This document shows, in pieces, positions 53,212 through 64,000 of a stretch of 64,000 nucleotides of DNA. How positions within the stretch are numbered: the stretch's first letter is position 1; each line of letters begins with the position of its first letter. Origin of the DNA: Trichopria drosophilae (Eukaryota > Arthropoda > Insecta > Hymenoptera > Diapriidae); the NCBI GenBank assembly GCA_030407085.1, contig CM059583.1, positions 84,360,501 through 84,424,500 of the forward strand. The letters are read 5' to 3'. Made by a program: the position numbers and the translations under genes. Under the pieces are notes generated by a model. The model did no database searches. It saw only the letters and a program-made list of their open reading frames with translations, and was not told the DNA's origin.

Positions 53212-54480
53212 GTTGCCAGCTTCTGAACGTGTCATTCATTAGTCCCCCCTACCTAAACCTACTTATTTTTTTTTAAATATGGGAATCCATTTGACAAAAC
53301 ACTATATTCTTTGAGTAATCTTTTAGCAACAAATGAGCAACAATTAGCTGTGTACTTGTTTTTGCTATAGGATAGGTTTTTTCATGTTTTGAGCTATGTT
53401 TGGCTAGCTTTTATACAAGCTGGCCAAACCTGCTTTTTTTTTAAATATGGGAGCAACAAACAACCCAAATACGGGATTAGGGCAACTTTTGAGCAACAAT
53501 TGAGCAACAAATGTTTGCATTAGTTTGGGTCGGTTTGGCCATAGATGCTCGGCCAGCTTTTAGTACCTAATCTTTTAAATTATGTTTTACTGAAAACGCG
53601 TGCAAATAATTGCGTACAAAATGAAAGCGCGCCTTCCGTCTTAGGAGGTGCGTAAATAGTAACTGACACTCGTTTCGCATATAGTTCATGCGTATTATTT
53701 CTCATCACACATTCCACTAGATATTTACTGTATCATAGATGAGTGTGATACACGAGTTCGCATACAATGGTACTACACTGACCTATCAGCGATTGTAAAT
53801 ACACTAAAATAAAGGCTTGTAACTAAATCTGCAGATACTCGACAGTTTCGAGTATATTTTTCGTAAACAACAATGTTAATTGTTACTATAATTTTGGCAT
53901 AAGAAATATCAAATAAATCACCTGTCTTTTCTATACAACCTTGTTCTGTCGCTCTCGAATTTTTTTCTTTGGTGATTTCTGCAAAGATCTTATTTCTTCA
54001 TACAGCTTTTCCAACTTTTCAACACAGTGACATGTTAGTTGGATTGGTGCGTAAAAAAAAAATAATAACAACAACAATAATAATAATTATTATAAATTGT
54101 TAAAATGATAGTAAATGATATTTAAGCTTTATTAGAAAATGTTGTTACACTTATAATAAATAGGAAAAGTTAAGAAACTTAAAAACTATGAAACCATGGA
54201 TTTTTCTACAATTTGTAATATATAATTTTTATTTATTTAAAAAAAAATGTTAAATTGCAAAAGTATATAATTTTAGAAGAAAATGTTATATTCGTAATCG
54301 GTAACCTAAGAAACTATCGTATAGTAAATTTCAAGCAAATTCATTTGTATTTTAAAAATTATGTCCGCCATCGTGTATCTGCCATTTTGGATTGTAAAAT
54401 CTGATTTGAGATTCATAATCATCGAGCCCAAAAATTCAAGATAACCATAAGTTTTATGAAAATCCATTTGAAATTTATAA
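53212..54480 (+). other. AT-rich region with degraded repeats
   Basis: Scattered GAGCAACAATT and AGCCAAACC motifs relate it to the neighbouring foldback. 54348-54470 is a diverged copy of the next element's arm sequence (ATTATGTCCGCCAT). No gene seen. Confidence 0.5.
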
Positions 54481-55016
54481 ATTATGTCCACCATATTGTT
54501 TCCGCCATTTAGAATTTTGAAATTCTGATATCAGGTTCTTATTCAGCGACTCTCAAATATTCTGAGTAAAAGGTTTCAAGACATGAAACTAAGATTTTAG
54601 ATTTTTAAACTAAGATAAAAGCCTTTTACGGAACGTTTTATAAACGTTTCATCCATGTTGCAGACAAACGTTTTAGGAACGTTTCTGGAACATTCTAAAA
54701 ACGTTTTAGAAACATTTGGGTTCTTCGTGCCCGTTGGGAATCAATATTTTTTGTGCGCAAAAGATATTTTCTTTTAGAAATGATGAAATGATGAAATCAT
54801 AATGATCGTTTATATAAAAAAACTTTTTTGAACGACCGCATAGTAAGCTCAGAAATGGAAAAAAGTGAAAATATTCTTCCAATAATGTATATCGGTATAG
54901 TATCTTAGTTTCATGTCTTGAAACCTTTTACTCAGAATATTTGAGAGTCGCTGAATAAGAACCTGATATCAGAATTTCAAAATTCCAAATGGCGGAAACA
55001 ATATGGTGGACATAAT
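54481..55016. mobile_element. Foldback element, 115-bp arms
   Basis: 54481-54595 is the inverse of 54902-55016 with few mismatches (ATTATGTCCACCATATTGTT and its complement at the ends). The 306-bp centre includes a block of AACGTTT/AAACGTT motifs (54630-54710). Non-coding MITE-like structure. Confidence 0.82.
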
Positions 55017-56904
55017 TCTGAGCTTCATATCCAATTTTGGTATTAAACTTTTTTGCTCAGAATGATGTCAAGATTCACCCTCTGCAATATTATGTGGGAG
55101 TTCTGGGACCTCTGTATATTAGGGTGATCCATAAAAAATCGAAGTAGCGAATTTTAATTGGGACACCCCCCAGAATTCTTCTGTATTGGTAATAAAAAGA
55201 CAGGTATTTTTTTGTTTTGCGATTCGTCGATATTTAATGGTGCCGTCGGGCCCATGCAATATATACTACATAGCATATCGAAAAATATCGTTCGACACGC
55301 GTGCGTAAGAATTCGATTTTACGCACCGGCCTATTTAATTGCATGTTAAAAACGGTGCGTAAAGTCGTATTTTACGCACTAATATCGAAAAATACTATTT
55401 CGCACACGAAGCACGGTTTTAGAGTAATTTATTGATTATTATTGATTATCGTAAAAAAAATTCCGATTGTGCGTATTTGTTTTTTAAACATTCATATCTC
55501 CGTAAATATTGAACGTACATCATTACATAAAAAAAGGAAAATTGTTCGTAATTTCATCTTCTACAACTTTTATTTGATGCATTTTGCGATCCGAGTGGTT
55601 ATTTTTTATTTATAAGCGAAAAACACGCGATCCTCGAGCTCATTACGGTTGATCCGCAAAACTGCCAATATTTGAAAAAATCTCTCGGCTTCTATTGATC
55701 GTAGTTTCAAAAAGTTTTTTTTAAAAAATGAAATTGTGCGAAATTTCCCTAGCTACAATTTTTGTATCTTTCTTTTTTTCGTTTAAAGTGATATTTTTCG
55801 AGTTATTTCAGAAAAAAAAACTATTTTTTGGACACATAGCAGCTTGTACGTATGAGGACTTTTGAGACAGTAAAAAGTACAAGAGAAGCCTGTTTTCAAA
55901 TTTTCTGCCAACTACTAATTTTTAAATACAAATCGAAAAATATTTAGTGGGCTATAATGCAATTATTTCTAACAAATTTTTAAAAACAAAAAAATTGCCA
56001 AATACCGCTGCTGTCCTATATGAGCATTACGGAATGAACATTATGAAATTTTGTAAGTGTGTAATATTCACTACAAATTATATTAATTTTCATATTAGAT
56101 TTTTTTAAAAGATCAAATTACGACCAATTTAATAATCGAGGTCATATCGAACTTTAATAAAATGCCGTTGACATACTACACTTTCTACGTTGTATTTTTA
56201 ATTTTAATAAAGTAGTAAATGCATATCAAAAATCCCAAACCTCGGTTAAAAGCAATATAAAGTTTTTTGCATTAAAAACAAAATAAAATGAATAAAAACC
56301 AGAATATAAATGAATAAAAATGCATTCAAAATTTGAATCCATTTAAATTCATTTCCGTTTACTGGAATATGCACTATATCCTAAACACAAAATAGACAGT
56401 GAGTGCAGATGTAATAAAAAATTAATTTTGAGAATCGACCACATAAAAATCGGTTGCAATAAAATAAAAAACGAACGTTTGGTTAAAACATAATATATGT
56501 AAAGTGTGATATTATTCTATGAATAAAATGTCGTTGATAAATACAGCCTTTCTTTATGATCTTTAAAAAATATAGTAAACGCGTATCCGAATTTCAACAA
56601 AATGAAATAGTGTTCTATGACCCAAGAAGCCCAAACCTCGGTTGCGATAGTATAATCCGCATCGAAAGAAGGCTGGCACGATCCGCGAAGTTATTTCTTA
56701 TGTATACGCATTACGCATGTTTGCGTCCCTGTTACACGCTAGTATTGCTTGTGTGAGTGTCATAAGGGAAGCGGGCCCCGCTAAGCACCCGTAAAAGCAT
56801 AGAAAAATATACGACACTGGTATACGCCCGAAGCGACACACCTCGCAGAGTCGCGGAACTATTTCCTGCCATTTTTTACCTTGTGTCCGCCATTGCCCGC
56901 TTCA
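55017..56904 (+). other. AT-rich non-coding region
   Basis: No supported gene. 55123-55170 resembles the end of a mariner-type repeat (AGGGTGATCC), but no partner end was found. Confidence 0.45.
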
Positions 56905-57209
56905 AATCGTAGATGCAACAATTCGGCTTCAATTCGAAATAAAACGACATGCAATTATTTGGAATAGAAGCCGGCTGATGTCAAGAATGGACGTAAATTC
57001 CCCTTTTTTGCAAAAATGCTACGGATAATGAGTAATTAACGTTTTTTTTGGTGCTCACTAACACACGTAAAGCCTGTGTGCGTGTGCCTTCAAAAAGGGT
57101 CGTCGGAAATCATTTTTTTACGTCCATTGTGGGATGAAAAGGGCTCATGAATAATATGTTTCCAGCACGCTTTCATAAAAATTGAAGGCGAATTGTTGCA
57201 TCTACGATT
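56905..57209. mobile_element. MITE, about 305 bp
   Basis: Ends AATCGTAGATGCAACAATTC and GAATTGTTGCATCTACGATT are exact inverses over 20 bp. Inner GGACGTAAA/TTTACGTCC segments continue the symmetry. Non-coding. Confidence 0.8.
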
Positions 57210-58095
57210 ATTTCCGGTCTAGAAGTTCCAAAGCTGCCACCGTGGCGTTCTGGTGCTCTGAGAGAACACCCTTAATTAACAATTGTTATACCTACGTCAT
57301 TTGCATTATCATTTGCAAATTTTTCACGTGCGAACATTCTTAGCTAAAAAGAATGATATGGGAAATTCTGAGATTATCTTTTCTTGGTATGTTTTTGACC
57401 GTTGGAAGGTTTGGGCTAAAATGGATTATGCAGGTATAAAACACGAGCGGAGGGAACGGTGATAAAGGAGGCCCTTTTTGTCTTCTTTCGTTCTCAGTTA
57501 TTTTTCGACCGCTGCAAGCAACGGACGTGATCGATTGTGCACAGTTATCGAATTTCAGAAACGTTGTATTTTTAGTGCGATAGTGTTGCTAGTCGTCGAA
57601 CATCTAGTTTCTCGTAATTGTAATATTCTTGTAGAACAGCACTAAATACCTACATTTATTTGTAATAATTGTACATTAATAAAATTACTATTTACTCCCT
57701 TGGAGGAAATATTGCTGATGGAAACTGTTGAAAACTGTGAATAAGTGTGTCACGTATTGAAAAACTTGCAACACTATTAAAATATACGAGACAAAAAGTG
57801 TACTTTAATTGTAATTTTTATGTACAAACATTACAAACGTTTCATTTTTTTTTATAATGTTTAATACGATAAAAAACATTAATACCTGCCTAAATTTAAT
57901 GAAATGTGTTGAAATCTATTGAGAAGTGTGGAAAATTGATTAAAAAATGTGAAATTTTCAAACCTTTTAAATATAATAGTATCATTTTTCAACACAAAAT
58001 CACAAAAACTCACTATCATATTTCTAGCAGGGTTAAAATATACTACTTATTATAATATTGCTATTATCATACAGACATTGCAATAAATCATCAAA
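57210..58095 (+). other. Region upstream of unnamed-family gene
   Basis: Non-coding. GTATAAAACACGAGCGG at 57434-57450 looks like a TATA box, but no initiator sits at the right distance. It may be a promoter relic of the gene starting at 58096. Confidence 0.35.
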
Positions 58096-60745
58096 ATGCC
58101 GAAAACGACCAAAAAGAAGTGGGAATACATCCGATTAGTACCTGCTTCAATCCATATAATTTAAGTTCTCACGCAAACTTCTAGTAACCGAACAGGCATT
58201 ACAACAAAAATTGTGCAACTCCTGTCGTATGAGATTAACTGTTAAGAAAAGTGATGCAACTGTGAGCTGTAAAAATCAAAACGTATGTATATTTTATAAC
58301 ATTATTCTATAATTACTCACATTGATATATAAAAGTTTTCTGTTAATGTAATTTATAAAATATTCAACTGTGAAAATTTTAAAAAGATTGATTTCACTTT
58401 ATACAATTTTGATATATAATTCATACCGTTTTAAATAAAACCTAGATATTGTTTATAAATTAAATTAAATAATGGTGAAATTTAAATGTAATTTTTATAT
58501 TAAAATAATGAAGAATATCTATTCATTTGTTTCAGCAAGATGTTCTACCCTCTGAGGAAGATCCACCTGCAGTTCCCACTACTTCTAATGAATCTACTGA
58601 TGAAAATTCTGTTAATACTGACAGTTCTGAATATTCTGGAGAAAAAGAAACCTTTTCCCAAATTATTTCTAAAGTGAACCGAGGATTAAGTTTCATCGCC
58701 ACTTTGCCTATTAAACAGAACAAAATTAATTAAAAAAATACCGTACAGAGAAAATGAGAAATATTTCTGCAATAAAAAATACAATTTTTGGCTGTAATAC
58801 TAGTCTTGTAGATAGCGACGAAGATGGTGATAGTGATGACGATGAACAACATGTCTTAAATGCCTTGCGGAAAAGATTTAATAATGCAACAGATCGCATA
58901 GGCAAAATACAAATCTTAACAGTAGTTCACCAATGGTCTTACCGAAAAACTTTAAAACATTTTCCAAGTGCCACATATCATATGATTAAGATAGCTAAAC
59001 AACTTCAGTCAGTCTAAGTCCGCCCGAACTGAACGTCGCGAAGGACCCGAGTTCGAATTCCCGTCCGTGCAATTTTCTCTAAGATGGGATAAGCCCCGCA
59101 TCGTACTCGCTGTGGCACAGACCGCCGAATCTGCTGGTGGTACCGATATTTGGGAAGGGGGACTGGCACTGGGTGGGTGTTGTGTTGTGTATCTGCCTAG
59201 TTCTGTCCATGTACCTTTCTGTCTTTGTCATGTACCTCTCCACCCGAGAGCCGACCCGCAAATAGACTAATAATTGTCATTAACAAGGGGGAAAGTTATC
59301 TGTCCCTTTTTTTGATAGCTAAACAAATTGCTATCCAAACATACATTTTATCAGGACCGAACCCCAAAAGTCATCCTGGGTTGGACGAAAACGTTATAAA
59401 TTTGGTAACAGCCTTTTACAATACAGCCGAGTAATGCCTGGTAAAAAAGATTTCGTCTCCGTAAAAATTGACGGAAAAAGAAATCATATGCAAAAGAGGT
59501 TGATTTTGAATAACTTGAGAGAGTTACACCGTGCGTTCAAAGATACCTATCCAGATGTCAAATGCAGTTTCTCCAAATTTGCAAGTTTAAGACCACAATA
59601 TTGCATTTTGGCAGGGGCAAGCGGAACACACTCAGTTTGTGTTGGTACAATACATCAAAATGTGAAATTGTTGTTAGATGGAGGAAACATAAAATCTCTA
59701 ATGGCTAATGCTGAACAAGTAATTAGTGATTACCACGATTGTTTTACAAAATGATTTGTGATTCTTCTTCTACCAACTGTTATATGGGAACTTGTTCCGA
59801 ATGTCCGGGTGTATAAAATGTAATAGAGTATTGGGAAACTATGTTTGAAGATAACTTCATCCACAACATCACTTACAAACAGTGGACTTACGTAGTCAGA
59901 ACTACATTGCAAACTGTCGCATCGTTGGTCGATGAATATCAGCAGCTTTTATCCGAGGGATTACAAAAACTATTACGACATTCTTACACTGTCAAAAAAC
60001 AAAACGAATTTTTGAATGAAAAGAAAAATAATTTAAAGGCCAATGAATGCATTGTGATTTGCGATTTCGCAGAAAACTATGCCTTCGTAGTTAAAAATGC
60101 AGTACAAGGCATGCATTGGCATAATAATCAAGCAACGATTCATCCGTTCGCAATTTATTATAAATACGACGATAATGTGTTACAGATGAAAAATCTTGTG
60201 TCCATTTCAGAATGCCTACATCATGACACTGTTGTCCTACACGTTTTTCAATCTGGACTTGTAAAATTTATTAAGGAAAAAGTACCAAATGTTAATCATA
60301 TTATATACTTTTCTGATGGAACAACCGCGTAATATAAGAATAAGAAAAACTTTATAAATTTATCACATCATTCCAAAGATTTTTAAATATCAGCCGAATG
60401 GCATTTTTTCCCAACGTCTCACGGTAAAGGATCATGCGACGGTTTGGGGGGAACGCTAAAAAGACTTGCTGCTAGAGCGAGTTTACAAAGAGAACACAGT
60501 TCAATACAAACACCTGTAGAATTATGGTGGGCTACCGAAGAGCTTCCAACATATTAATTGTAATTTTTTTAAAAACGAAGAATATGAAATAGAAGAAAAG
60601 AAACTAGCGATGCGTTTCGAATTCGCAAAAACTGTAAAAGGAACTTTAACTTTTCATTAAATGATACCTGCAACAACCACTGCCTTGCACGCGAAGCCTT
60701 TCTCATTGTATGAAAAACCATCAATCGTTAAAATAGTGAAATAAA
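58096..60745 (+). pseudogene. Decayed member of an unnamed arthropod gene family
   Basis: Exon 1 (58096-58282) encodes a basic start and, after a frameshift, LCNSCRMRLTVKK. A GT-AG intron (58283-58535) leads in phase to QDVLPSEEDPPA. Further pieces are FNNATDRIGKIQILTVVHQW, MPGKKDFVSVKIDGKRNHMQ, FSKFASLRPQYCILAGASGT, a Cys cluster near 59760-59815, CIVICDFAENYAFVVKNAVQ, IIYFSDGTTA and, after in-frame stops, CDGLGGTLKRLAARASLQ, then a C-terminal part to 60745. At least five stops or frameshifts and a SINE interrupt it. I recall this family in ants, aphids and Hydra as multicopy uncharacterised proteins. The Asp-containing blocks suggest an RNase H-like/DDE transposase fold, which is inference. 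Confidence 0.75.
59004..59313 (+). mobile_element. tRNA-related SINE with 13-bp target duplication
   Basis: A 310-bp insert between two copies of GATAGCTAAACAA-like sequence (58991-59003 and 59314-59326). It starts with a Pol III B-box-like stretch (GAGTTCGAATTCC) in a tRNA 3'-half context and ends in a T-run. Removing it and one repeat restores the surrounding frame (MIKIAKQ-IAIQTY). The A box is not obvious, so the head may be 5'-truncated. Confidence 0.8.
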
Positions 60746-62069
60746 GACTTAAGGGCCCTCGAGCGTGCCGAGCGGTCCTGCCTATGACGTCAGAGGCGAG
60801 AAAACTTTGCGCCGTGAAATTGGCGATTTTCGAGAGATTTTCGCGATTTTTTTGCAGAAATCGGTTTCTCGTGTCGAGGAATAGCGATTAAAGTAGTATG
60901 AACAAGATTGTTAGCTTATAAATAGGAAAAATAAAGCATCAAAGTTGACAGCGGCCATCTCTTTGTCTAACTTCAGGCGATCGACATAAGACCTTCTCTT
61001 TCTAGGTTGCTCCGCTCACTCGCGCTTCCAGCTGTCTCACTTGATCGGAATAGAAGACACTCACTTCCTCTCTCTCTCTCTGCTTCCGTACAAGAGTGCA
61101 GGCGCGACTGGCCCTGCGTTGTTACGAAAAATTCATGCATTTTGTGAATGTGGCCGGGGAACAAAGTTCCGAAAATCAACACACCCCCCGACGGGCCAAG
61201 ATTTGCATATAACATGGCTCCAGCGTGATTTTATTCCCTTTGTCTTTGAAAATTTGGCAAAAAGAAATCGAATTAAAAAACGTTAGACTCACACAATATG
61301 GAAATTTTAGTTTTCGTTTTCGATTTCTAAAAAATATGGATGCTTTTTAGAAAGTTATACATCGAGAACTGCATTTGGTGAGATACGGTAAGTCATGCAA
61401 TATAATTTTGAAGGGTTACTTTTTGATTGTCGGAGGATAAAAAGCGAAAAAACTTATAGTCGACTTTTCAGCGCGCAAAGAAAAGCGCACAAGCGTCGAA
61501 AACTGTTTTTTTTTTCAATAAATTAAATTTGATGTTGTGGCTTATTGTTTTTCTGAGTTTTTTCGAATTTACCGCACGAACCGCAGCTCGACACGAACAT
61601 TTTTGAAGACGTTGCCAATTTTAAATGGCCACGCGCACAGCCACACATTGCGACAAGCACACACGCACACATTCAATAAATAAACACGGGAAATAAATAA
61701 GGGAAGAACACGGGAAAAGGAAATATTATTTTTTATATTTTATTTGTAAAGGGGATTGAAACTTATTATTTTTTATATTTTATTTGAAAGGGAGGATTGG
61801 AACTTTTTTTTCATTAAAATGTTTTTTAACAAAACTAAATTATTATTTGTACATATTATTTACATTTTCTTTATTTTCTTTTTTTTGAAGAGCCTTCTCC
61901 CCCGGAGCACTTATCAGCTCCTACCGACACGTATCCACAGGCCCACCGGGTGCTTCTCAGTATCCTGAAACAGCAATATAGACAAATAAATAAAATGAAT
62001 ATTTCTAAAAAATTATTTACTGACAATAATTACATAAACCAAAACTGCTACGCATTCTATAAGTGCAAT
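60746..62069 (+). other. Non-coding region between repeats
   Basis: 60770-60900 looks like a dispersed repeat (CGATTTTCGAGAGATTTTCGCGA). A CT microsatellite lies near 61067-61081. No supported gene; short open frames have no known domain. Confidence 0.45.
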
Positions 62070-62930
62070 TCACTAAATGGCACTGATTGATTGTAGACAT
62101 GTACAATTGTTTTCGTAGTTGAAATCTGAATAAAAGTTTAGAAACTTCCTTTGCCAGAGTTGATAACAGATTTTGGGAAAACCTTGCGATATTCTCAAAT
62201 CATTAACACACACACTCCGTCCTAAGACACTATAAAACTTGCCATCGACATAACGTTTTGGAATTTTACACAATTTTTTGAAAGACTGTTATCGACTACG
62301 AAAAGGAAGCATCTAATCTTCTATTCAAGATTTAACTATAAAAACAATTGTACGTGTCTACAATTAATTTCTGTCATTTACTGAATCGTACACGAGTAAC
62401 AACTAATACAATTATCTCGATACATTAAAAAACTTCCGTGAGTGGATTGATAGCTACATGTACGGTTCAGTGAATTACACAATTTGATTGTAAACAGGAT
62501 TACGTGCTTTCATTTCGAATAGAAGGTTACAAGCACACCCTTTGCACGAGTCAATAATAAACTTTGAAAAAACTTTGCGACCTACTTAAATCATTACACA
62601 CACTGCGTCGTATGAAACTACAACTTGTCGTTCGATTCCAAATTCAACTACAAAATCCATTTATGTATTATTTTGAAATGTTCACAAGATTTTCTAAAAG
62701 ACTGTTATCAAGTGCAGCAAAGGGAAACATCTAATCTACTATTCAAATTCAACTATAAAAACAATTGTCCATGTCTACAATCAATTTCTGTAATTTACTG
62801 AATCGTACACATGTAACAATACTATTACAATTATCTCGTCTATACATTAAAAAACTTCTGTGAATGGATTGACAGCTACATGTATGATTCAGTAAAATTG
62901 TTTTTATAGTTAATTTTTGAATAGAAGAGT
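62070..62930. repeat. Two-copy tandem repeat, 418-bp period, with internal palindrome
   Basis: CTATTCAAGATTTAACTATA at 62321 recurs in diverged form at 62739, and the flanks match at the same offset. The element begins with the inverse of that block (TAGACATGTACAATTGTTTT near 62095) and ends with it again near 62895-62930. It is therefore an alternating inverted/direct repeat structure. Confidence 0.75.
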
Positions 62931-63707
62931 CATTCTTTGTGAAATCAATCAGGATTTGACATGACCTCTCAGATTTTGTTGAAAATGGGAGAAAAGTAAG
63001 TATTCGGCATACATATGACTGTGGTAAGAAGATTTTACGATATTCCGAAAATTTTCAAAATGGCGACCATGTCAATTTTTAACTTGAAGAAAAAAACTTA
63101 TTTTTTAAATTATTCTAGCTTGTAGGCATTTTATCGGAATTTTGTGAAATTTGGTACACTATAATATAAGAGTCTGAAGTTTCAGAAAAATATAATTACA
63201 TATAAAAATTATAATAATAAATGCATAAAAAAATATTTTTTCTTTTTCAAAGCCATTTTTGACCACCGTGCACCCATTTTATTTTTTACAAATATTTTTA
63301 TATAATAGCAAATTTTATACAGAATACTTTCCATTTTGGATATTCGTGGTGTCTTTATTAGTTTACGAGTTATGAATTTTTAAAGTTGAACGCTCGGGTG
63401 AAACTGGGGCGCCCGCGTCCTACACCGCACTGGGCACGTAATGATATGCTGCGTTTAGCGGTGGAAAACCTTTTTTTTTTAATTTGTGTTTAAGTGATGC
63501 ATATTCTGAAAGTTTGTAACTTAATTTTGGTGAAACTGCGTTTATAACCGCCAACATTAGCATAACCCGATACGTACCACGAGGAGGTTGCTGGTCGGAA
63601 TTTACGTATCATTATGGCCCTAAAAAGGGCCGATTTTGTTTACCACGTTAAATTAGGGACCCCATGAGTCGTCACTTCTACAGTATTTTGTGACTCCACA
63701 CCCAACT
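62931..63707 (+). other. AT-rich non-coding region
   Basis: No gene or repeat boundary identified. Confidence 0.45.
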
Positions 63708-63995
63708 TTACGTGCTTTTTCTTGATTTCGTTTTTGTCTGGTTTAATGCAACTGAACACATTTTAATCTCTTCTGAAGATGATGTTACTCTACAAGCAAT
63801 TTCATTTTTATTTATTGGAATAACAGAATGGAAACCACTCGATCCAGTTAATGTTTGCGCTTTTTCACGACGTTCTTTTAGGAGCTCGGTATGATTTACG
63901 TGCTCTACAGTTGTACTGTGAATAAATTTAATACTCTGCATTGAATCTTTAGCCCATTTGTAAAAATGTAATGATGTGGTCAGTAGATTTCCCAA
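63708..63995 (-). pseudogene. C-terminal part of a second unnamed-family copy
   Basis: A minus-strand frame leaving the right edge of the window. LLTTSLHFYKWAKDSMQSIK and then ELLKERREKAQTLTGSSGFHSVIP align in order with the tail of the 58096-60745 copy (TPVELWWATEE; EEKKLAMRFEFAKTVKGTLTFH...IP). The open frame has no stop within the window and ends at 63708. The two copies point at each other. Whether this copy is functional depends on sequence outside the window. Confidence 0.6.
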
Positions 63996-64000
63996 TGTTC

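Noticed and set aside
57434..57500. Promoter with TATA box for the downstream gene
   Set aside because: The nearest initiator-like TCAGTT is about 58 bp from the TATA, too far for a standard core promoter.
59030..59080. A tRNA gene
   Set aside because: Only the B-box/T-arm side is recognisable and the segment is bracketed by target duplications, so it is a SINE head.
60973..61286. Overlapping ORFs on both strands near 61 kb
   Set aside because: No domain, microsatellite content, and no splice context.

Overview
The window is AT-rich, intron-containing eukaryotic DNA from an insect. The mix of BEL/Pao, Ty3/gypsy, Ty1/copia, Penelope-like, P-like and mariner-type elements, with an animal-type PPIL2 gene, fits a hymenopteran, most likely an ant. 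That taxonomic call is inference. No bacterial features, CRISPR arrays or full-length tRNA/rRNA genes were seen. Most of the sequence is layered transposable elements.

Layout. (1) 1-10727: a BEL/Pao retrotransposon on +, cut by the window start. It is split in its RT by a gypsy copy (gypsy-A, 3267-7654) that has itself lost its RT, part of its integrase and part of its 3' LTR. (2) 10831-22151: the two last exons of a P-element/THAP9-like transposase gene on +. Their 10.36-kb intron holds a copia element on - (11061 to about 20380), and that copia integrase region is in turn split by an intact mariner-type transposon (13410-16708). The BEL element sits in the preceding intron. (3) 22152-31282: non-coding DNA with a 2-kb TIR element built on an inverted minisatellite (23263-25237), a broken three-exon SWIM/YqaJ gene on -, two MITE-like elements and an orphan THAP-domain exon pair. 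(4) 31283-40156: a young, apparently intact gypsy element on - (gypsy-B). Its Gag, Pro and Pol ORFs are joined by two canonical -1 frameshift heptamers. Its 5' LTR carries a 94-bp GT-AG intron that is precisely absent from its 3' LTR. (5) 40157-42262: upstream region and first two coding exons of the spliceosomal cyclophilin gene PPIL2 on +. The next exon is not recognised, so everything to the right may lie in PPIL2 intron 2 or beyond. (6) 42328-57209: a 2.9-kb TIR element, a very young K02A2.6-type gypsy (gypsy-C, 45323-50118), a Penelope-like element (50149-52846) with a 24-bp target duplication, and several foldback or MITE-like repeats. (7) 58096-64000: a decayed member of an arthropod gene family I recognise but cannot name, interrupted by a tRNA-related SINE with a 13-bp target duplication. 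The C-terminal part of a second copy lies tail-to-tail at the right edge.

Host content is small: PPIL2, possibly the P-like/THAP gene, and perhaps the unnamed family. The most unusual items are the spliced/unspliced LTR pair and the double -1 frameshift design of gypsy-B. Next are the mariner TIRs full of TCAAGGTCA-type nuclear-receptor half-sites and the stacking of four elements in the introns of the P-like gene.
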